Positions 1 to 8,948 of a stretch of 64,000 bases of DNA are shown here, one piece after another. Source of the stretch: an uncultured Lachnospiraceae bacterium (GTDB taxonomy: Bacteria; Bacillota; Clostridia; Lachnospirales; Lachnospiraceae); assembly GCA_934330725.1 (NCBI GenBank), contig CAKRGM010000011.1, forward strand, positions 1 to 64,000. Direction: 5' to 3'. Each line of letters starts with the position of its first letter. Position 1 is the stretch's first letter. The notes beneath the pieces are model-generated. The model had not been told where the DNA came from. It did no database searches and saw only the letters and a program-made list of their open reading frames with translations. A program made the position numbers and the translations under genes.

Positions 1-44
1 GAAAGACCTTGAGTTCATTATAAACTCTTGGTCTTTCTTTTTTT
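1..44 (+). terminator. Rho-independent terminator of an upstream gene
   Basis: An 8-bp stem (GAAAGACC at 1-8 with GGTCTTTC at 30-37) has an inner GAGTT/AACTC pairing and is followed by seven T at 38-44. It presumably ends a + strand gene lying left of the window. Confidence 0.8.
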
Positions 45-520
45 CGGGACTATTCTTTTTTCACAGCCCCTTTTTTCGTTTCATGCCTGATGATTACAGG
101 GAGGACAGGCGTCTTGTGAAGAAATTCAATCTTTATTATTTCCATGCATTAATTATTATGATTTAAAAATTATTGTGATTAAAAAAGCCGCATAAACACT
201 GGGAATAGGAGAACAGTGAAATGTGGATTAGTGGTTGTCTTACAATGAAGAAAATCAAGAAGAAGTTTGTTGTAATGAAAGTATAGATGGAAATGATTGC
301 AGAAAATGCAATGGCATAGTACTAAAGTACTATTGTAATATATGTAAAATTATGTAATTATAAAACAGGTGGCATTATGGATAGTTGTATATTATATTAT
401 CAATTATTATTATAAAAACAGTATATTAGTTAGAAAAATGAATCAGGGAATTAAGAAGTGTCACCTGTAAAATATGTTTTTTGAGGAAACCTGAAATATT
501 TTAATGAAAGGAAAAAAATT
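45..520. other. 476-nt AT-rich intergenic region
   Basis: I see no convincing gene here. It holds a perfect 18-bp palindrome, ATAGTACT-AA-AGTACTAT, at 316-333, which looks like an operator. A 21-codon frame opens at the ATG at 221 behind a GGAG, but nothing else supports translation. Confidence 0.5.
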
Positions 521-832
521 ATGGTAGTAGTTAATACGGATTATATTCCGGGAAGAGAATTTGATGTGATTGGACTTGTTTCAGGATGTTGTATTATGTG
601 TAAGAATATTGGTAAAGACATAGGTGCATCATTTAGAAATATGGTAGGTGGAGAGATGCAGGCATATACACAGCTTATCGTAGAGTCACGTGACCGTGCG
701 ATTAATTATATGGTTGCACAGGCACAAAGCTATGGTGCAGATGCTATTGTCAATGTAAGATTTTCAGCACCTGATGTTGTCCAGGGAGGATCAGAAATCC
801 TTGTTTATGGAACAGCGGTTAAGTTTAAGTAA
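521..832 (+). CDS. UPF0145 / YbjQ family protein
   Basis: This 103-residue protein has the compact YbjQ/UPF0145 pattern: an N-terminal hydrophobic strand, a GLVSG turn near residue 18, a central helix with YTQLIVESRDRAI, and the GADAIVNVRF segment. The ATG at 521 follows AAAGG at a normal distance. Family members are small cytoplasmic proteins of uncertain function. The two cysteines at about 23-24 (GCCIMC) are notable because some relatives are described as metal-binding. It stands alone, with a structured region directly downstream. The family call is fairly secure; the function is unknown. Confidence 0.75.
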   Translation: MVVVNTDYIPGREFDVIGLVSGCCIMCKNIGKDIGASFRNMVGGEMQAYTQLIVESRDRAINYMVAQAQSYGADAIVNVRFSAPDVVQGGSEILVYGTAVKFK

Positions 833-848
833 GTTTAAACAAGTCTGT

Positions 849-960
849 CCGATATTCGTATATCGTGAAGCTGCCGCTTTACTTTTATGCTAATATCGGG
901 GGCGGGGCAAAAGCCTGAACCTGCTTTTGTGCAGGCACATAGTGGCTTTAGGCTTTTGCC
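849..960. repeat. Nested inverted repeats between two genes
   Basis: CCGATATT (849-856) can pair with AATATCGG (892-899) or fold locally as CGATAT-TCGT-ATATCG (850-865). Next comes an 11-bp perfect stem, GGCAAAAGCCT (906-916) with AGGCTTTTGCC (950-960), enclosing a CCTGC/GCAGG hairpin (920-935). No T-run follows, so it is not a plain terminator. It could be a folded RNA, a REP-like palindrome or a processed 3' end. Confidence 0.6.
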
Positions 961-1008
961 GCTGGCATCATGTTAATATAATAATTGATATGATATGGAT
1001 GTTATGAA

Positions 1009-2244
1009 ATGAAGATACTTATAATGTTTAAAGGTGGAGTAGAAACACAGGAATATTTCAGTGTTGAGATGGCTCGTACATTTGAAAGTACCGGTTTTAA
1101 AGTTTACTGGTATGATATGATGCTTCAGCAGGAAAGTGCAAAACTGTTAAAAGATTTTTATAAAATGCATTTAAATGATGAGTTTGCCGCATTTACATTT
1201 AATTTTAATGGAATTGCCGGTGAATCCGGACTATATGATGATGAGACAGGTATTAGCTTCTGGGACGATGCAGGCATACATGTTTATAATATGGTTGTTG
1301 ACCATCCGTTGTATTATCACAGATATATGAAGTTTGTTCCCCAAAAGTACACACAGATATGTATAGATAAGAATCATGTAAAATATATGAAAAAATACTA
1401 TAAAGATATAAAATTTTATGGTGAGAATGGATTTTTACCGCTTGGGGGAACTGATTTAAATGAATCAGCACATATATTTGATAATATGGACTATGAACCA
1501 ATGAACAGACGCAGATTTGATGTAGTATTCACCGGTAATTATACGCCACAAAGATATCTGGATAAGAGCCTTGAAAATGTGGGAAAAGATTACAGGGATT
1601 TTTATTATTCTGTTATAGAAGAGGTTATAAGTAATCCTGATAGTCTGATTGAAGATATTACTGAAAGAAAGATTATACAACAAGTTAAAAGTGATGCTTC
1701 AGATGATGAAATAAGGGAATTTATGCCTCAGATGATGTATGTTGACCTGTCAGTGAGATTTTATTTTCGTGCAAAAGTCATAAAAACACTTGTTGACAAT
1801 GGAATAAAGGTAAATATATGCGGGGCTGGATGGGATATGCTTAAATGTGAGCATCCTGAAAATATCATTTCAATTGGAAATGTGGATTCCAGAAAATGTC
1901 TTGAAATGATAAGCCAGTCAAAGTTGTCATTAAATGTAATGCCATGGTTTAAGGATGGAGCGCATGACCGTGTGTTTAATTCAATGTTAAATGGGGCGGT
2001 CTGTGTGACTGATACAAGTAAATATTTAAAGAGTAATTTTACAGATAATAAAAATATTGTGTTTTATAATCTGCGTGATATTGAAAGGCTTGTACCTGTT
2101 GTAAAAAATCTGTTAAAAGATGATGAAAAATTGCAGAATATAGCAGACAGTGCATTTCATCTTTGTAAAAAGGAACATACCTGGGGAAATAGAGCTGTAA
2201 GAATAGGTTCCCTGATAAATGAGGACTTTATCAATAAGGATTGA
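1009..2244 (+). CDS. CgeB-like glycosyltransferase family 1 protein
   Basis: This 411-residue soluble protein looks like a GT-B glycosyltransferase of the CgeB/DUF3880 type. The N-terminal half begins MKILIMFKGGVE and has a DHPLYYH motif near residue 98. The C-terminal half has the Glyco_trans_1_2 pattern: an ISIGNV strand, ISQSKLSLNVMPWF, a GAHDRVFNSMLNGAVCVTD nucleotide-sugar region and a final HTWGNR. The donor and acceptor cannot be told from sequence. The ribosome site before the ATG at 1009 is poor. No cell-wall or spore gene cluster surrounds it. Confidence 0.7.
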   Translation: MKILIMFKGGVETQEYFSVEMARTFESTGFKVYWYDMMLQQESAKLLKDFYKMHLNDEFAAFTFNFNGIAGESGLYDDETGISFWDDAGIHVYNMVVDHPLYYHRYMKFVPQKYTQICIDKNHVKYMKKYYKDIKFYGENGFLPLGGTDLNESAHIFDNMDYEPMNRRRFDVVFTGNYTPQRYLDKSLENVGKDYRDFYYSVIEEVISNPDSLIEDITERKIIQQVKSDASDDEIREFMPQMMYVDLSVRFYFRAKVIKTLVDNGIKVNICGAGWDMLKCEHPENIISIGNVDSRKCLEMISQSKLSLNVMPWFKDGAHDRVFNSMLNGAVCVTDTSKYLKSNFTDNKNIVFYNLRDIERLVPVVKNLLKDDEKLQNIADSAFHLCKKEHTWGNRAVRIGSLINEDFINKD

Positions 2245-2401
2245 CAGTTAAACTGTAAAATATTAATAAACAGTAATGATATTAATAGCAAAAAAAGGGT
2301 AGAAAAATTATACAATATGTGTTATATTTTTAACGATGTGATGTGTTTTGATACATCGTACAGGATAATTAAATTATAAAATATTTTTAATGGAGGCCAT
2401 T

Positions 2402-3157
2402 ATGAGAAAGATTATTGTAGCAGGAAACTGGAAAATGAACATAACACCAAGTGAAGCAGGCAAGCTTGTTAAAACTCTTGCACCAAACTTAAATAATGAT
2501 GATGTAGATATCATTATGTGTGTTCCGGCAATAGATATTGTTCCTGTTGTTGAAGCTGTAAAAGAAGCAGGCGTTAATGTTGGCGTTGGTGCTGAAAATA
2601 TGTACTTTGAAGAAAAAGGTGCATTTACAGGTGAAATTTCAGCTGATATGATTACAGATGCAGGTGCTAAATATGTTATCATCGGACATTCAGAAAGAAG
2701 ACAGTACTTCAAGGAAGATGATGCTATGCTTAATAAGAAGATAAAGAAAGCAATTGAGCACAAAATCGTTCCAATCATCTGCTGCGGTGAAACACTTGAG
2801 CAGAGAGAAGCCGGTGGATATATTGATTTCATTAAGGGTCAGATTACAGCTGCATATGAAGGAGTTTCAAAGGAAGATGCTCTTAATACAGTTGTTGCTT
2901 ATGAGCCAATCTGGGCTATTGGAACAGGTAAGGTAGCTACAACAGAGCAGGCACAGGAAGTATGTGCTGAAATCAGAAAAGTTATTGCTGATTTATATGA
3001 TGCTGCAACAGCTGATTCAATCAGAATTCTTTATGGTGGAAGTGTTAATGTTAAGAGTGCTCCAGAATTATTTGCACAGCCTGATATTGATGGTGGTCTT
3101 ATCGGTGGCGCAAGCTTAAAGCCAGACTTTGGTACAATCGTAAACTATAATAAGTAA
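2402..3157 (+). CDS. tpiA: Triosephosphate isomerase
   Basis: This enzyme interconverts dihydroxyacetone phosphate and glyceraldehyde 3-phosphate in glycolysis. The 251-residue length is normal for the family. Visible signatures are AGNWKMN (substrate Asn and Lys), IGHSERR (electrophilic His), AYEPIWAIGTGK (catalytic Glu and the flexible loop), and YGGSV plus GGASL at the phosphate site. The ATG at 2402 is preferred over an in-frame ATG at 2390 because GGAGG lies just before it. The gene is monocistronic here, with no gapdh-pgk neighbours, and a weak terminator follows. Confidence 0.97.
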   Translation: MRKIIVAGNWKMNITPSEAGKLVKTLAPNLNNDDVDIIMCVPAIDIVPVVEAVKEAGVNVGVGAENMYFEEKGAFTGEISADMITDAGAKYVIIGHSERRQYFKEDDAMLNKKIKKAIEHKIVPIICCGETLEQREAGGYIDFIKGQITAAYEGVSKEDALNTVVAYEPIWAIGTGKVATTEQAQEVCAEIRKVIADLYDAATADSIRILYGGSVNVKSAPELFAQPDIDGGLIGGASLKPDFGTIVNYNK

Positions 3158-3205
3158 TCAGTCTGTAGGGTTACGCCATGTAATTGTTATAGTATAAATA
3201 TAAAT

Positions 3206-3272
3206 AAAGTCCCGCTTCTTTTAGTATATTCTTTATTAGCAGATTACTACTAATTGAAACGGGATTTATTAT
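3206..3272 (+). terminator. Possible terminator after tpiA
   Basis: AAAGTCCCG (3206-3214) pairs with CGGGATTT (3260-3267) with one bulge, and an inner TTAGTA/TACTAA pairing closes a long loop. The T-rich tail is short, so this is only moderately convincing. Confidence 0.45.
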
Positions 3273-3407
3273 TAACAGGTAAAAAATATGTATAAGAAAT
3301 GCGCATGGAAATGTGAGTTGGCATGTTGGTAGTTGGTACATTGATTGATATATGGTTTTGTACAAATTCGAAATGCGGCTTAAAGTGACGCAGGAATGGA
3401 GATTATT

Positions 3408-3626
3408 ATGAAGAGTATGACTGTAAATATCATAAGATTAATACTGCTGTTGATATCTGCAGGGTGTGTCTGTATAGCAGTTGCAACAAAAACATTAGGA
3501 GCATTGTTTATTACAGGAGTAGTTCTCTTGCTTGCTGCATCTGTTCTTGGTTTTGTTGCACGTTTTCTTGGCAAAAAGGAAGCAAAGAAGGAAGCACAGA
3601 CAGAAGAATCAGGGAAAGAAAAATAA
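3408..3626 (+). CDS. Small two-span membrane protein
   Basis: The product has 72 residues, with two hydrophobic segments at roughly 6-26 and 30-52. A charged tail, FLGKKEAKKEAQTEESGKEK, probably lies in the cytoplasm. The ATG at 3408 is chosen because a GGAG sits 7 nt upstream; an in-frame ATG at 3396 lacks a ribosome site. I do not recognise the family. It lies alone between tpiA and tRNA-Leu. Confidence 0.6.
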   Translation: MKSMTVNIIRLILLLISAGCVCIAVATKTLGALFITGVVLLLAASVLGFVARFLGKKEAKKEAQTEESGKEK

Positions 3627-3630
3627 GTGA

Positions 3631-3660
3631 TTGACACACAAAAGCAGCGTATGATATAAT
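3631..3660 (+). promoter_or_regulatory. Promoter of tRNA-Leu
   Basis: TTGACA (3631-3636) and TATAAT (3655-3660) are separated by 18 nt, both matching consensus, with the tRNA starting 11 nt later. Confidence 0.8.
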
Positions 3661-3671
3661 ATCACTCGTTC

Positions 3672-3751
3672 GCGGATGTGGCGGAACTGGCAGACGCGCT
3701 AGACTTAGGATCTAGTTCGAGAGAGTGCAGGTTCGATTCCTGTCATCCGCA
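3672..3751 (+). tRNA. tRNA-Leu (anticodon UAG)
   Basis: GCGGATG (3672-3678) pairs with CATCCGC (3744-3750), with discriminator A at 3751. The anticodon stem CTAGA/TCTAG encloses the loop CTTAGGA, giving anticodon TAG. A long variable arm and a GCAGG-TTCGATT-CCTGT T-arm are typical of class II tRNA-Leu. CCA is not encoded. Confidence 0.93.
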
Positions 3752-3773
3752 TAAATATATAGTATAATGAAAA

Positions 3774-3810
3774 AGAAGGTCTTAGGTATAAGGCTTTCTT
3801 TTTTATTTTT
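3774..3810 (+). terminator. Terminator of tRNA-Leu
   Basis: AGAAGGTCTTA (3774-3784) pairs with TAAGGCTTTCT (3789-3799) with one G-U pair, followed by a run of T. Confidence 0.8.
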
Positions 3811-3919
3811 ATTGCTTTGTGCTTTTTATATATGAAAGCCATTTTGACACATCGGTAAAAGTTGTGTATAGTATTCCTTAAGAGATACGATAATAAAAAT
3901 AATATTCTGGAGGAAAAAT

Positions 3920-4795
3920 ATGTCTGAATATGTAATTGAAAATGATGTTCTTAAAGTAACTGTTAATTCAAAAGGATGTGAGTTATCATCTGTTGTCAGA
4001 AAGTCGGATAATAATGAATATATGTGGGATGCAAAACCTGATATATGGAAAAGACATGCACCGGTACTTTTTCCTATAGTAGGTAAGTATAAAAATGATT
4101 CCGTGAAATATGAGGGAAAAGATTATCATTTGACACAGCACGGATTTGCAAGAGATATGGAGTTTACACTTGTGTCAAAAGAGAGTGATGAGATTGTTAT
4201 GAAGCTTGAGGAAAATGAAGATACACTTACAAAGTATCCATTTAAGTTCAGGCTTGAATGTGGTTTTAAGCTTGAGGAAAATAGTATAAAGGTTTCATGG
4301 AAGGTTGTAAATACAAATGATAAGGAAATGTATTTCAGCATCGGAGGACATCCAGCTTTTGTAAGACCTGCTGGCAAGGGCAGTCTTGCAGGAGCAGAGA
4401 TATCTTTTGATACATCAGAAAAGAGTGTTAACTATAAGCTTTTGAATGCAGACGGACTTGTTGAGGATAAGGTATATGAACTTCCTTTAACAGATGGCAG
4501 GGCTGTACTTACAGAAGAGATGTTTAATAATGATGCACTTATATTTGAAAACAGCCAGACAGGCAGGGTATCACTATCAGATGAAGGAAAAACATTTGTA
4601 ACGGTTGAATTTGATGCACCTGTATTCGGAGTATGGGCTCCTGTTAATAAAAAGGTTCCGTTTGTGTGCATAGAACCATGGTATGGAAGAGCTGATGGCG
4701 CTGACTTCAATGGAGAATTAAAGAACCGTGAATGGGGTAATACGCTTGAAGCTGCAGAAACATTTGATAAGTCATATAAAATCATTTTCGGTTAA
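3920..4795 (+). CDS. LacX-type aldose 1-epimerase family protein
   Basis: This 291-residue protein belongs to the galactose-mutarotase superfamily, the subgroup that includes LacX of lactic acid bacteria. It should interconvert alpha and beta anomers of a hexose or hexose phosphate. Visible landmarks are PVLFPIVGKY near residue 50, the HGFARD motif with a catalytic-type His near 74, a second His in IGGHPAF near 145, and a C-terminal CIEPWYGRAD whose Glu could be the base. GGAGG precedes the ATG. It is monocistronic, with no sugar operon nearby, so the substrate stays open. Confidence 0.85.
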   Translation: MSEYVIENDVLKVTVNSKGCELSSVVRKSDNNEYMWDAKPDIWKRHAPVLFPIVGKYKNDSVKYEGKDYHLTQHGFARDMEFTLVSKESDEIVMKLEENEDTLTKYPFKFRLECGFKLEENSIKVSWKVVNTNDKEMYFSIGGHPAFVRPAGKGSLAGAEISFDTSEKSVNYKLLNADGLVEDKVYELPLTDGRAVLTEEMFNNDALIFENSQTGRVSLSDEGKTFVTVEFDAPVFGVWAPVNKKVPFVCIEPWYGRADGADFNGELKNREWGNTLEAAETFDKSYKIIFG

Positions 4796-4863
4796 TTAAA
4801 TAATATGTCTGTTTTTCCGATATATATATAAAGGAGTAATTGAATTCAGAGGGGGAGAAAACA

Positions 4864-5394
4864 ATGAAACGGCATATATGGAGAAAAGATTTATCTGATA
4901 ACAGAGACAGAGGCTTTTCACTAATTGAAATTATTGTTGTAATTGCAATAATGGCAATACTGGTTGCAATACTTGCACCCAATATTACCAGGTATATATC
5001 TAAGGCAAGGCGGCAGACGGATATAAATAATGGAACTGAGATAGCTAATGCTGCAATACGTGTAATGACGGCTGATGACTTGGTTGATGGTAAAGTGGGC
5101 GGAAAGTATATGACAATGCTGGCATGGAATAAGGATGCAGAATATAGTGGTGGGACAGATGTATACTCAAAGATTTTTGAGGATATTGGCAGTGTACCTA
5201 AACCGTCATATCTTAAGGATGGATTTTTTGTTGTCAGAATAAATTGTTCTGATGATAAGAAAAAAGGTGATCCTACTTTATGGACTATCAGGAATGTATA
5301 TTTGGTAGACAGGTTAGGAGATACGGAAGGGTATGAATTATATCCTGATGGTTCTAAATTCCTGAATAATTGTGAAAAGGTAAAAATTCAATAA
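4864..5394 (+). CDS. Type IV pilin-like / pseudopilin protein
   Basis: The product has 176 residues and a class-III prepilin signal. A short basic leader is followed by RGFSLIEIIVVIAIMAIL, with the cleavage glycine before Phe and the conserved Glu at +5 of the mature form. The hydrophobic N-terminal helix continues to about residue 45. The rest is a soluble head that includes a YSKIFEDIG segment. The ATG at 4864 has AGGGGGAG upstream. No prepilin peptidase, ATPase or platform gene is in the window, so it must rely on a machine elsewhere. The following gene starts 19 nt later and may be co-transcribed. Confidence 0.85.
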   Translation: MKRHIWRKDLSDNRDRGFSLIEIIVVIAIMAILVAILAPNITRYISKARRQTDINNGTEIANAAIRVMTADDLVDGKVGGKYMTMLAWNKDAEYSGGTDVYSKIFEDIGSVPKPSYLKDGFFVVRINCSDDKKKGDPTLWTIRNVYLVDRLGDTEGYELYPDGSKFLNNCEKVKIQ

Positions 5395-5413
5395 AGGCAG
5401 TAATTATAAATTT

Positions 5414-6343
5414 ATGAAAACAATTATAAACAAATATATTAAGCAGGCAGCGGTGATTATTTCGATAGCAATAATGACTATTATTGCTGAGGCATTGGGA
5501 AATACAGAAATAATAATACCGGAATTTGCTGCTTTACTGACAGGCGGGTGGCTGGTAAAATCGCAGCCATGGCGTGTAAATAATATGAGGCTGATATTGC
5601 TTATGGGCATATCAGCCTTTGCAGGTGTATTGGTGGTAAAATATATTCATATTCCGCTTTTTTTACAGCTGCTTATTATACTTATATTCCTTGCAGTTAT
5701 GCTTACGGTTTCGGGTACAGCTATGTATCCTGTTATATCAGCAGCAATATTGCCATTGATTATGAAAACGGACAGCTATATATATGCATTTGCAGCGGTG
5801 ATAATGGCAGTAGTTATCGTTTTAGTGAGAATGTTTTTTGAAAAAATCGGACTTTGCGAGAAATCTGAATTTAAAAAGCAGAAAATTAATATTTTCGTAA
5901 GTTTTGCAAAGTGGGTTGCAGTTATAGCAGGCGTCAGTATTATGGCTTGCATTGGCATAAATACAGGAAACATTTTCTTTATTGCGCCACCGCTTGTTGT
6001 GATATATGTAACTCTGCTTGATGAGCAAAGCAGTGTATCAGAAAATCCTGTAATGGTATTTATAATGGTAATGCTTTGCAGTATAACAGGTGCCTTATCA
6101 AGAGTACTTTCTGTGATGTACGGTATTCATGCAACAGTTGTTGCGGTAATTGCAATAACTCTTGTAATGATTTTTATGAAAAAACTTAAGTTTTATTTTC
6201 CACCGGCAGCAGCGCTTGCATTACTGCCGATGATTATTAAATCAGATGTTGTTCTTATATATCCGTTACAGGTAAGTGCCGGTTGTGTTGCATTTATTTT
6301 AATGGCTGAACTCATAAGAAAGAAGATTTTCAGGATGGATTAG
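5414..6343 (+). CDS. Multispan membrane protein, possibly HPP-like
   Basis: The 309 residues are almost entirely hydrophobic, with about nine or ten predicted spans in what look like two repeated halves. The first half has ALLTGGWLVKSQPW, the second has FFIAPPLVVIYVTLL and FPPAAALALLP. The FPPAAA stretch recalls the HPPA signature of HPP-family membrane proteins, but the match is loose. It has a weak ribosome site and follows the pseudopilin closely. Its last 14 nt overlap the end of the convergent deacetylase gene, so the two share no terminator. Function unknown. Confidence 0.6.
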   Translation: MKTIINKYIKQAAVIISIAIMTIIAEALGNTEIIIPEFAALLTGGWLVKSQPWRVNNMRLILLMGISAFAGVLVVKYIHIPLFLQLLIILIFLAVMLTVSGTAMYPVISAAILPLIMKTDSYIYAFAAVIMAVVIVLVRMFFEKIGLCEKSEFKKQKINIFVSFAKWVAVIAGVSIMACIGINTGNIFFIAPPLVVIYVTLLDEQSSVSENPVMVFIMVMLCSITGALSRVLSVMYGIHATVVAVIAITLVMIFMKKLKFYFPPAAALALLPMIIKSDVVLIYPLQVSAGCVAFILMAELIRKKIFRMD

Positions 6344-7334
6344 CAGGAAGCTGTTGACCATTGGCATCCATTTTAAAATTCTCACGGATAATCATTTGTG
6401 ATATAGGTATAAATGTAAATCCTTTCTGCTCAAGCGTCGATATCATTGTATCCAGAGCATCTGCAGTGAATTTTGCACCATTGTGGCAAAGGATTATTGC
6501 GCCGTTATCGAGTGCTTTGTGCTCGGTAACGGTTTTTATTATGTTATCGACACCATAATCTTTCCAGTCAAGGGAATCAACAGACCACTGTATAGGATAG
6601 TAGTTTATTGAATATGCAGTTTTAATCAGTGTAGAGTTGTAATCTCCATAAGGCGGTCTGAATAAAAACATCTGATATCCGGTAAGTTCCTTTACTTTAT
6701 CAGTTACAGACTGAAGTTCCTGTTTTTGTTCATTTACGGATAATTTGCTCATCTGTTTGTGATTCTGGCTGTGGTTGCCAAGGTCGTGACCACGCGAATA
6801 TATTTCTTTTACTTTGTCAGGATAGGCATCAACCCACCCGCCAGTCATAAAAAATGTGACTTTAACATTATGTTTATCGAGGATATCAAGTATTTTTATT
6901 GTATCAGAATCTCCCCATGCAGCATCGAAAGACAGTGAAATATATTTTTTACCTTCAGAGTTGGTCTTATCGACGCAGTATATAGGAAGGTCTTTTTTTC
7001 CGGCTGAACAGTTACCGATTATAGAACCACCGCCAATTCCTTTTTTATTGGAAGTGTCTGCATTGGTGCCGTTTTCATTTGCATCGGGCGATGAAGATGT
7101 AGTATTTTCGTTAAAGTTATTGTTTCCTGTAGAGTATATATTGTCTTTAATGTGTGAGGAAAGGTTTGAACCTGTACTTGCAGGAGTATTTGCATTTGCA
7201 AGTGGAACTACGTAAAAGAAAAAGACCAGTACGGTGATACCTACAAGAAATATTGGAAGTTTTATTGCAAGTGGAATATCAGAAAAGTGTTTTTTTATGT
7301 TATGGATATGTAAATGAAATCTGGAATCTGACAT
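6330..7334 (-). CDS. Membrane-anchored PdaB-like polysaccharide deacetylase
   Basis: This 334-residue protein has a basic N-terminus, one membrane span at about 27-48, a Ser/Thr/Asn-rich linker and a C-terminal NodB/CE4 domain outside the cell. Domain motifs are SLSFDAAWGD (motif 1, with one Asp where the classical DD occurs, as in PdaB FDISWG), HDLGNHSQNH (metal His pair), FRPPYGDYN, and ILCHNG near the end. The likely substrate is peptidoglycan or another surface glycan. The ATG at 7334 is chosen because GGAG lies 6 nt upstream. It lies next to capA on the same strand, 180 nt away. Confidence 0.87.
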   Translation of the reverse strand: MSDSRFHLHIHNIKKHFSDIPLAIKLPIFLVGITVLVFFFYVVPLANANTPASTGSNLSSHIKDNIYSTGNNNFNENTTSSSPDANENGTNADTSNKKGIGGGSIIGNCSAGKKDLPIYCVDKTNSEGKKYISLSFDAAWGDSDTIKILDILDKHNVKVTFFMTGGWVDAYPDKVKEIYSRGHDLGNHSQNHKQMSKLSVNEQKQELQSVTDKVKELTGYQMFLFRPPYGDYNSTLIKTAYSINYYPIQWSVDSLDWKDYGVDNIIKTVTEHKALDNGAIILCHNGAKFTADALDTMISTLEQKGFTFIPISQMIIRENFKMDANGQQLPANPS

Positions 7335-7514
7335 GATATTCTCCATTCCGAAGCGTATCTGTAAAATAGCAGGGACCTGTAAAAACAGGTGCCTGTTATG
7401 ATTTATTACAGATAAATGCGTATCAAATAATGTGGTTTATATATGTATATTTTATTAATAATAAAAACATACATTGGAATAGAAAATATTAAAAAAGATT
7501 TTTATATAAAGTAA

Positions 7515-8948
7515 TTAATTAAGATTCACATTGAGTGAACATGTTGAGACGTTAAACTCATTTCCAAGTATTTTTTTACATAGGGAAACACAGTATTCAT
7601 ATGAAAATGAACTGCAGCCCTCATCTTTTCGTATGGCATTATCCTGCGCAAGCTGATTGTTGTAATCCTGAAGTTTATAGGTGGTTATTTCGGCATGTCC
7701 AAATTTTTTATGGGTTACAACCGGGGTAAGACTGTAGCTTTTTATGCGGTGAGAACCGTCAGCCTCTTTTATAAGCGTAATATCTGCCATTCCGCCAATC
7801 ATTCTTGGCATCTCGCTCTGATTGGAAACGAAATTGCCAAGCGAATAATATACAAGCATCTGGTGGCCATCTGAACCCGTAAGCATTTCCACAGGCTCAA
7901 GAACGTGTGGATGGGAGCCAATCACAACATCAACTCCGAGGCTTAAGAAAAGATTGGTCCAGTATTTCTGGTTACTGTCCGGCTGATAAACATATTCAGT
8001 TCCCCAGTGCGGGCATACAATGACCATATCAGCAAGTTCTTTTGCTCTTGTAACATCTGCTCTTATTTTGGTTTCGTTCAGGATGTTGACGCAATATGGC
8101 ATTGAAGATGGAATCTCTATTCCGTTAGTGCCATAGGTATAATTAAGAATTGCAACCTTGAAGTCATTTTTTTCATATACATATATTTTGCCGGCATCAT
8201 CAGGATTATTGAAAAGCCCCAGTACAGCCATTTCAGGGTGTTTTGTTTTCCAGTAATTTGTACAGTTATTAATACCTTTGACGCCTTTATCAAGAGAGTG
8301 GTTAGTTGCATGAAGAATAACATTAAAACCGGCTTTAGCTTCTGCATCACCTATTTCATAAGGACTGTTAAAGCATGGATAGCCGGAAAGACCAAGACCG
8401 GTTCCGCCAAGAATAGTTTCCTGATTAACTATACGTATATCAGAATTGTTGATGTCATTTAAAATATTTTTAAATAAATGATCAAAATTGTATGATCCGT
8501 CTGTCAGTTTTCCACTGTTATAAACACCTTCATGAATAAGCATATCACCTATCATCATAATATTTATAGAAACAGGTTCGCTTTTTGTATAAGTAGTTGA
8601 AGCGTCAGCAGCAGTGCCACCACTTAAAGAATTGTCTTTGTCAGTGGATGTTGAAGCGGTTTCATCATTATTGGTTCCGGCTGCTTCGGATGCGGTTTCT
8701 GACAGGACTTCTGACGATTCCGCTGTATGGGCGTCGGCCGAAGCAGGTGTGCTTTTATTATTAAAATGTAAAAAAGCAAGCAGTACACCGGATAAACACA
8801 GAGCAGAAATTACTAAAATAAATGCTGCAATATGTTTTCTGAAAAAAACAGCATTTTTATTTGTCTGAGCTTTATCAGACTGCCTGTTTTCAGTCTTTAG
8901 TTTTTTAATTACTATTGTGTCTGGTTTATCCTTGGTTTTATTTTTCAT
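7515..8948 (-). CDS. CapA family metallophosphatase-like surface protein
   Basis: This 477-residue protein resembles CapA/PgsA, the accessory protein of poly-gamma-glutamate synthesis, which has a calcineurin-like fold. It has a cytoplasmic basic tail, one span near 37-58, a Ser/Thr/Glu-rich linker to about 125 and then the catalytic-type domain. Motifs are MMIGDMLIHEGVY, IVNQETILGG, VILHATNHSLDKG, VCPHWGTEY and VVIGSHPHVLEPVE. No capB or capC partner is visible, so a role in a poly-glutamate capsule is unproven. A GAGGG ribosome site supports the start. Confidence 0.87.
   Translation of the reverse strand: MKNKTKDKPDTIVIKKLKTENRQSDKAQTNKNAVFFRKHIAAFILVISALCLSGVLLAFLHFNNKSTPASADAHTAESSEVLSETASEAAGTNNDETASTSTDKDNSLSGGTAADASTTYTKSEPVSINIMMIGDMLIHEGVYNSGKLTDGSYNFDHLFKNILNDINNSDIRIVNQETILGGTGLGLSGYPCFNSPYEIGDAEAKAGFNVILHATNHSLDKGVKGINNCTNYWKTKHPEMAVLGLFNNPDDAGKIYVYEKNDFKVAILNYTYGTNGIEIPSSMPYCVNILNETKIRADVTRAKELADMVIVCPHWGTEYVYQPDSNQKYWTNLFLSLGVDVVIGSHPHVLEPVEMLTGSDGHQMLVYYSLGNFVSNQSEMPRMIGGMADITLIKEADGSHRIKSYSLTPVVTHKKFGHAEITTYKLQDYNNQLAQDNAIRKDEGCSSFSYEYCVSLCKKILGNEFNVSTCSLNVNLN

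Noticed and set aside
221..286. 21-codon frame in the first intergenic region
   Set aside because: A GGAG is present, but the peptide is short, lysine-rich and without a distinguishing feature.
1253..1683. Minus-strand open frames inside the glycosyltransferase gene
   Set aside because: They lie entirely within a well-supported + strand gene, lack ribosome sites and have unlikely composition.
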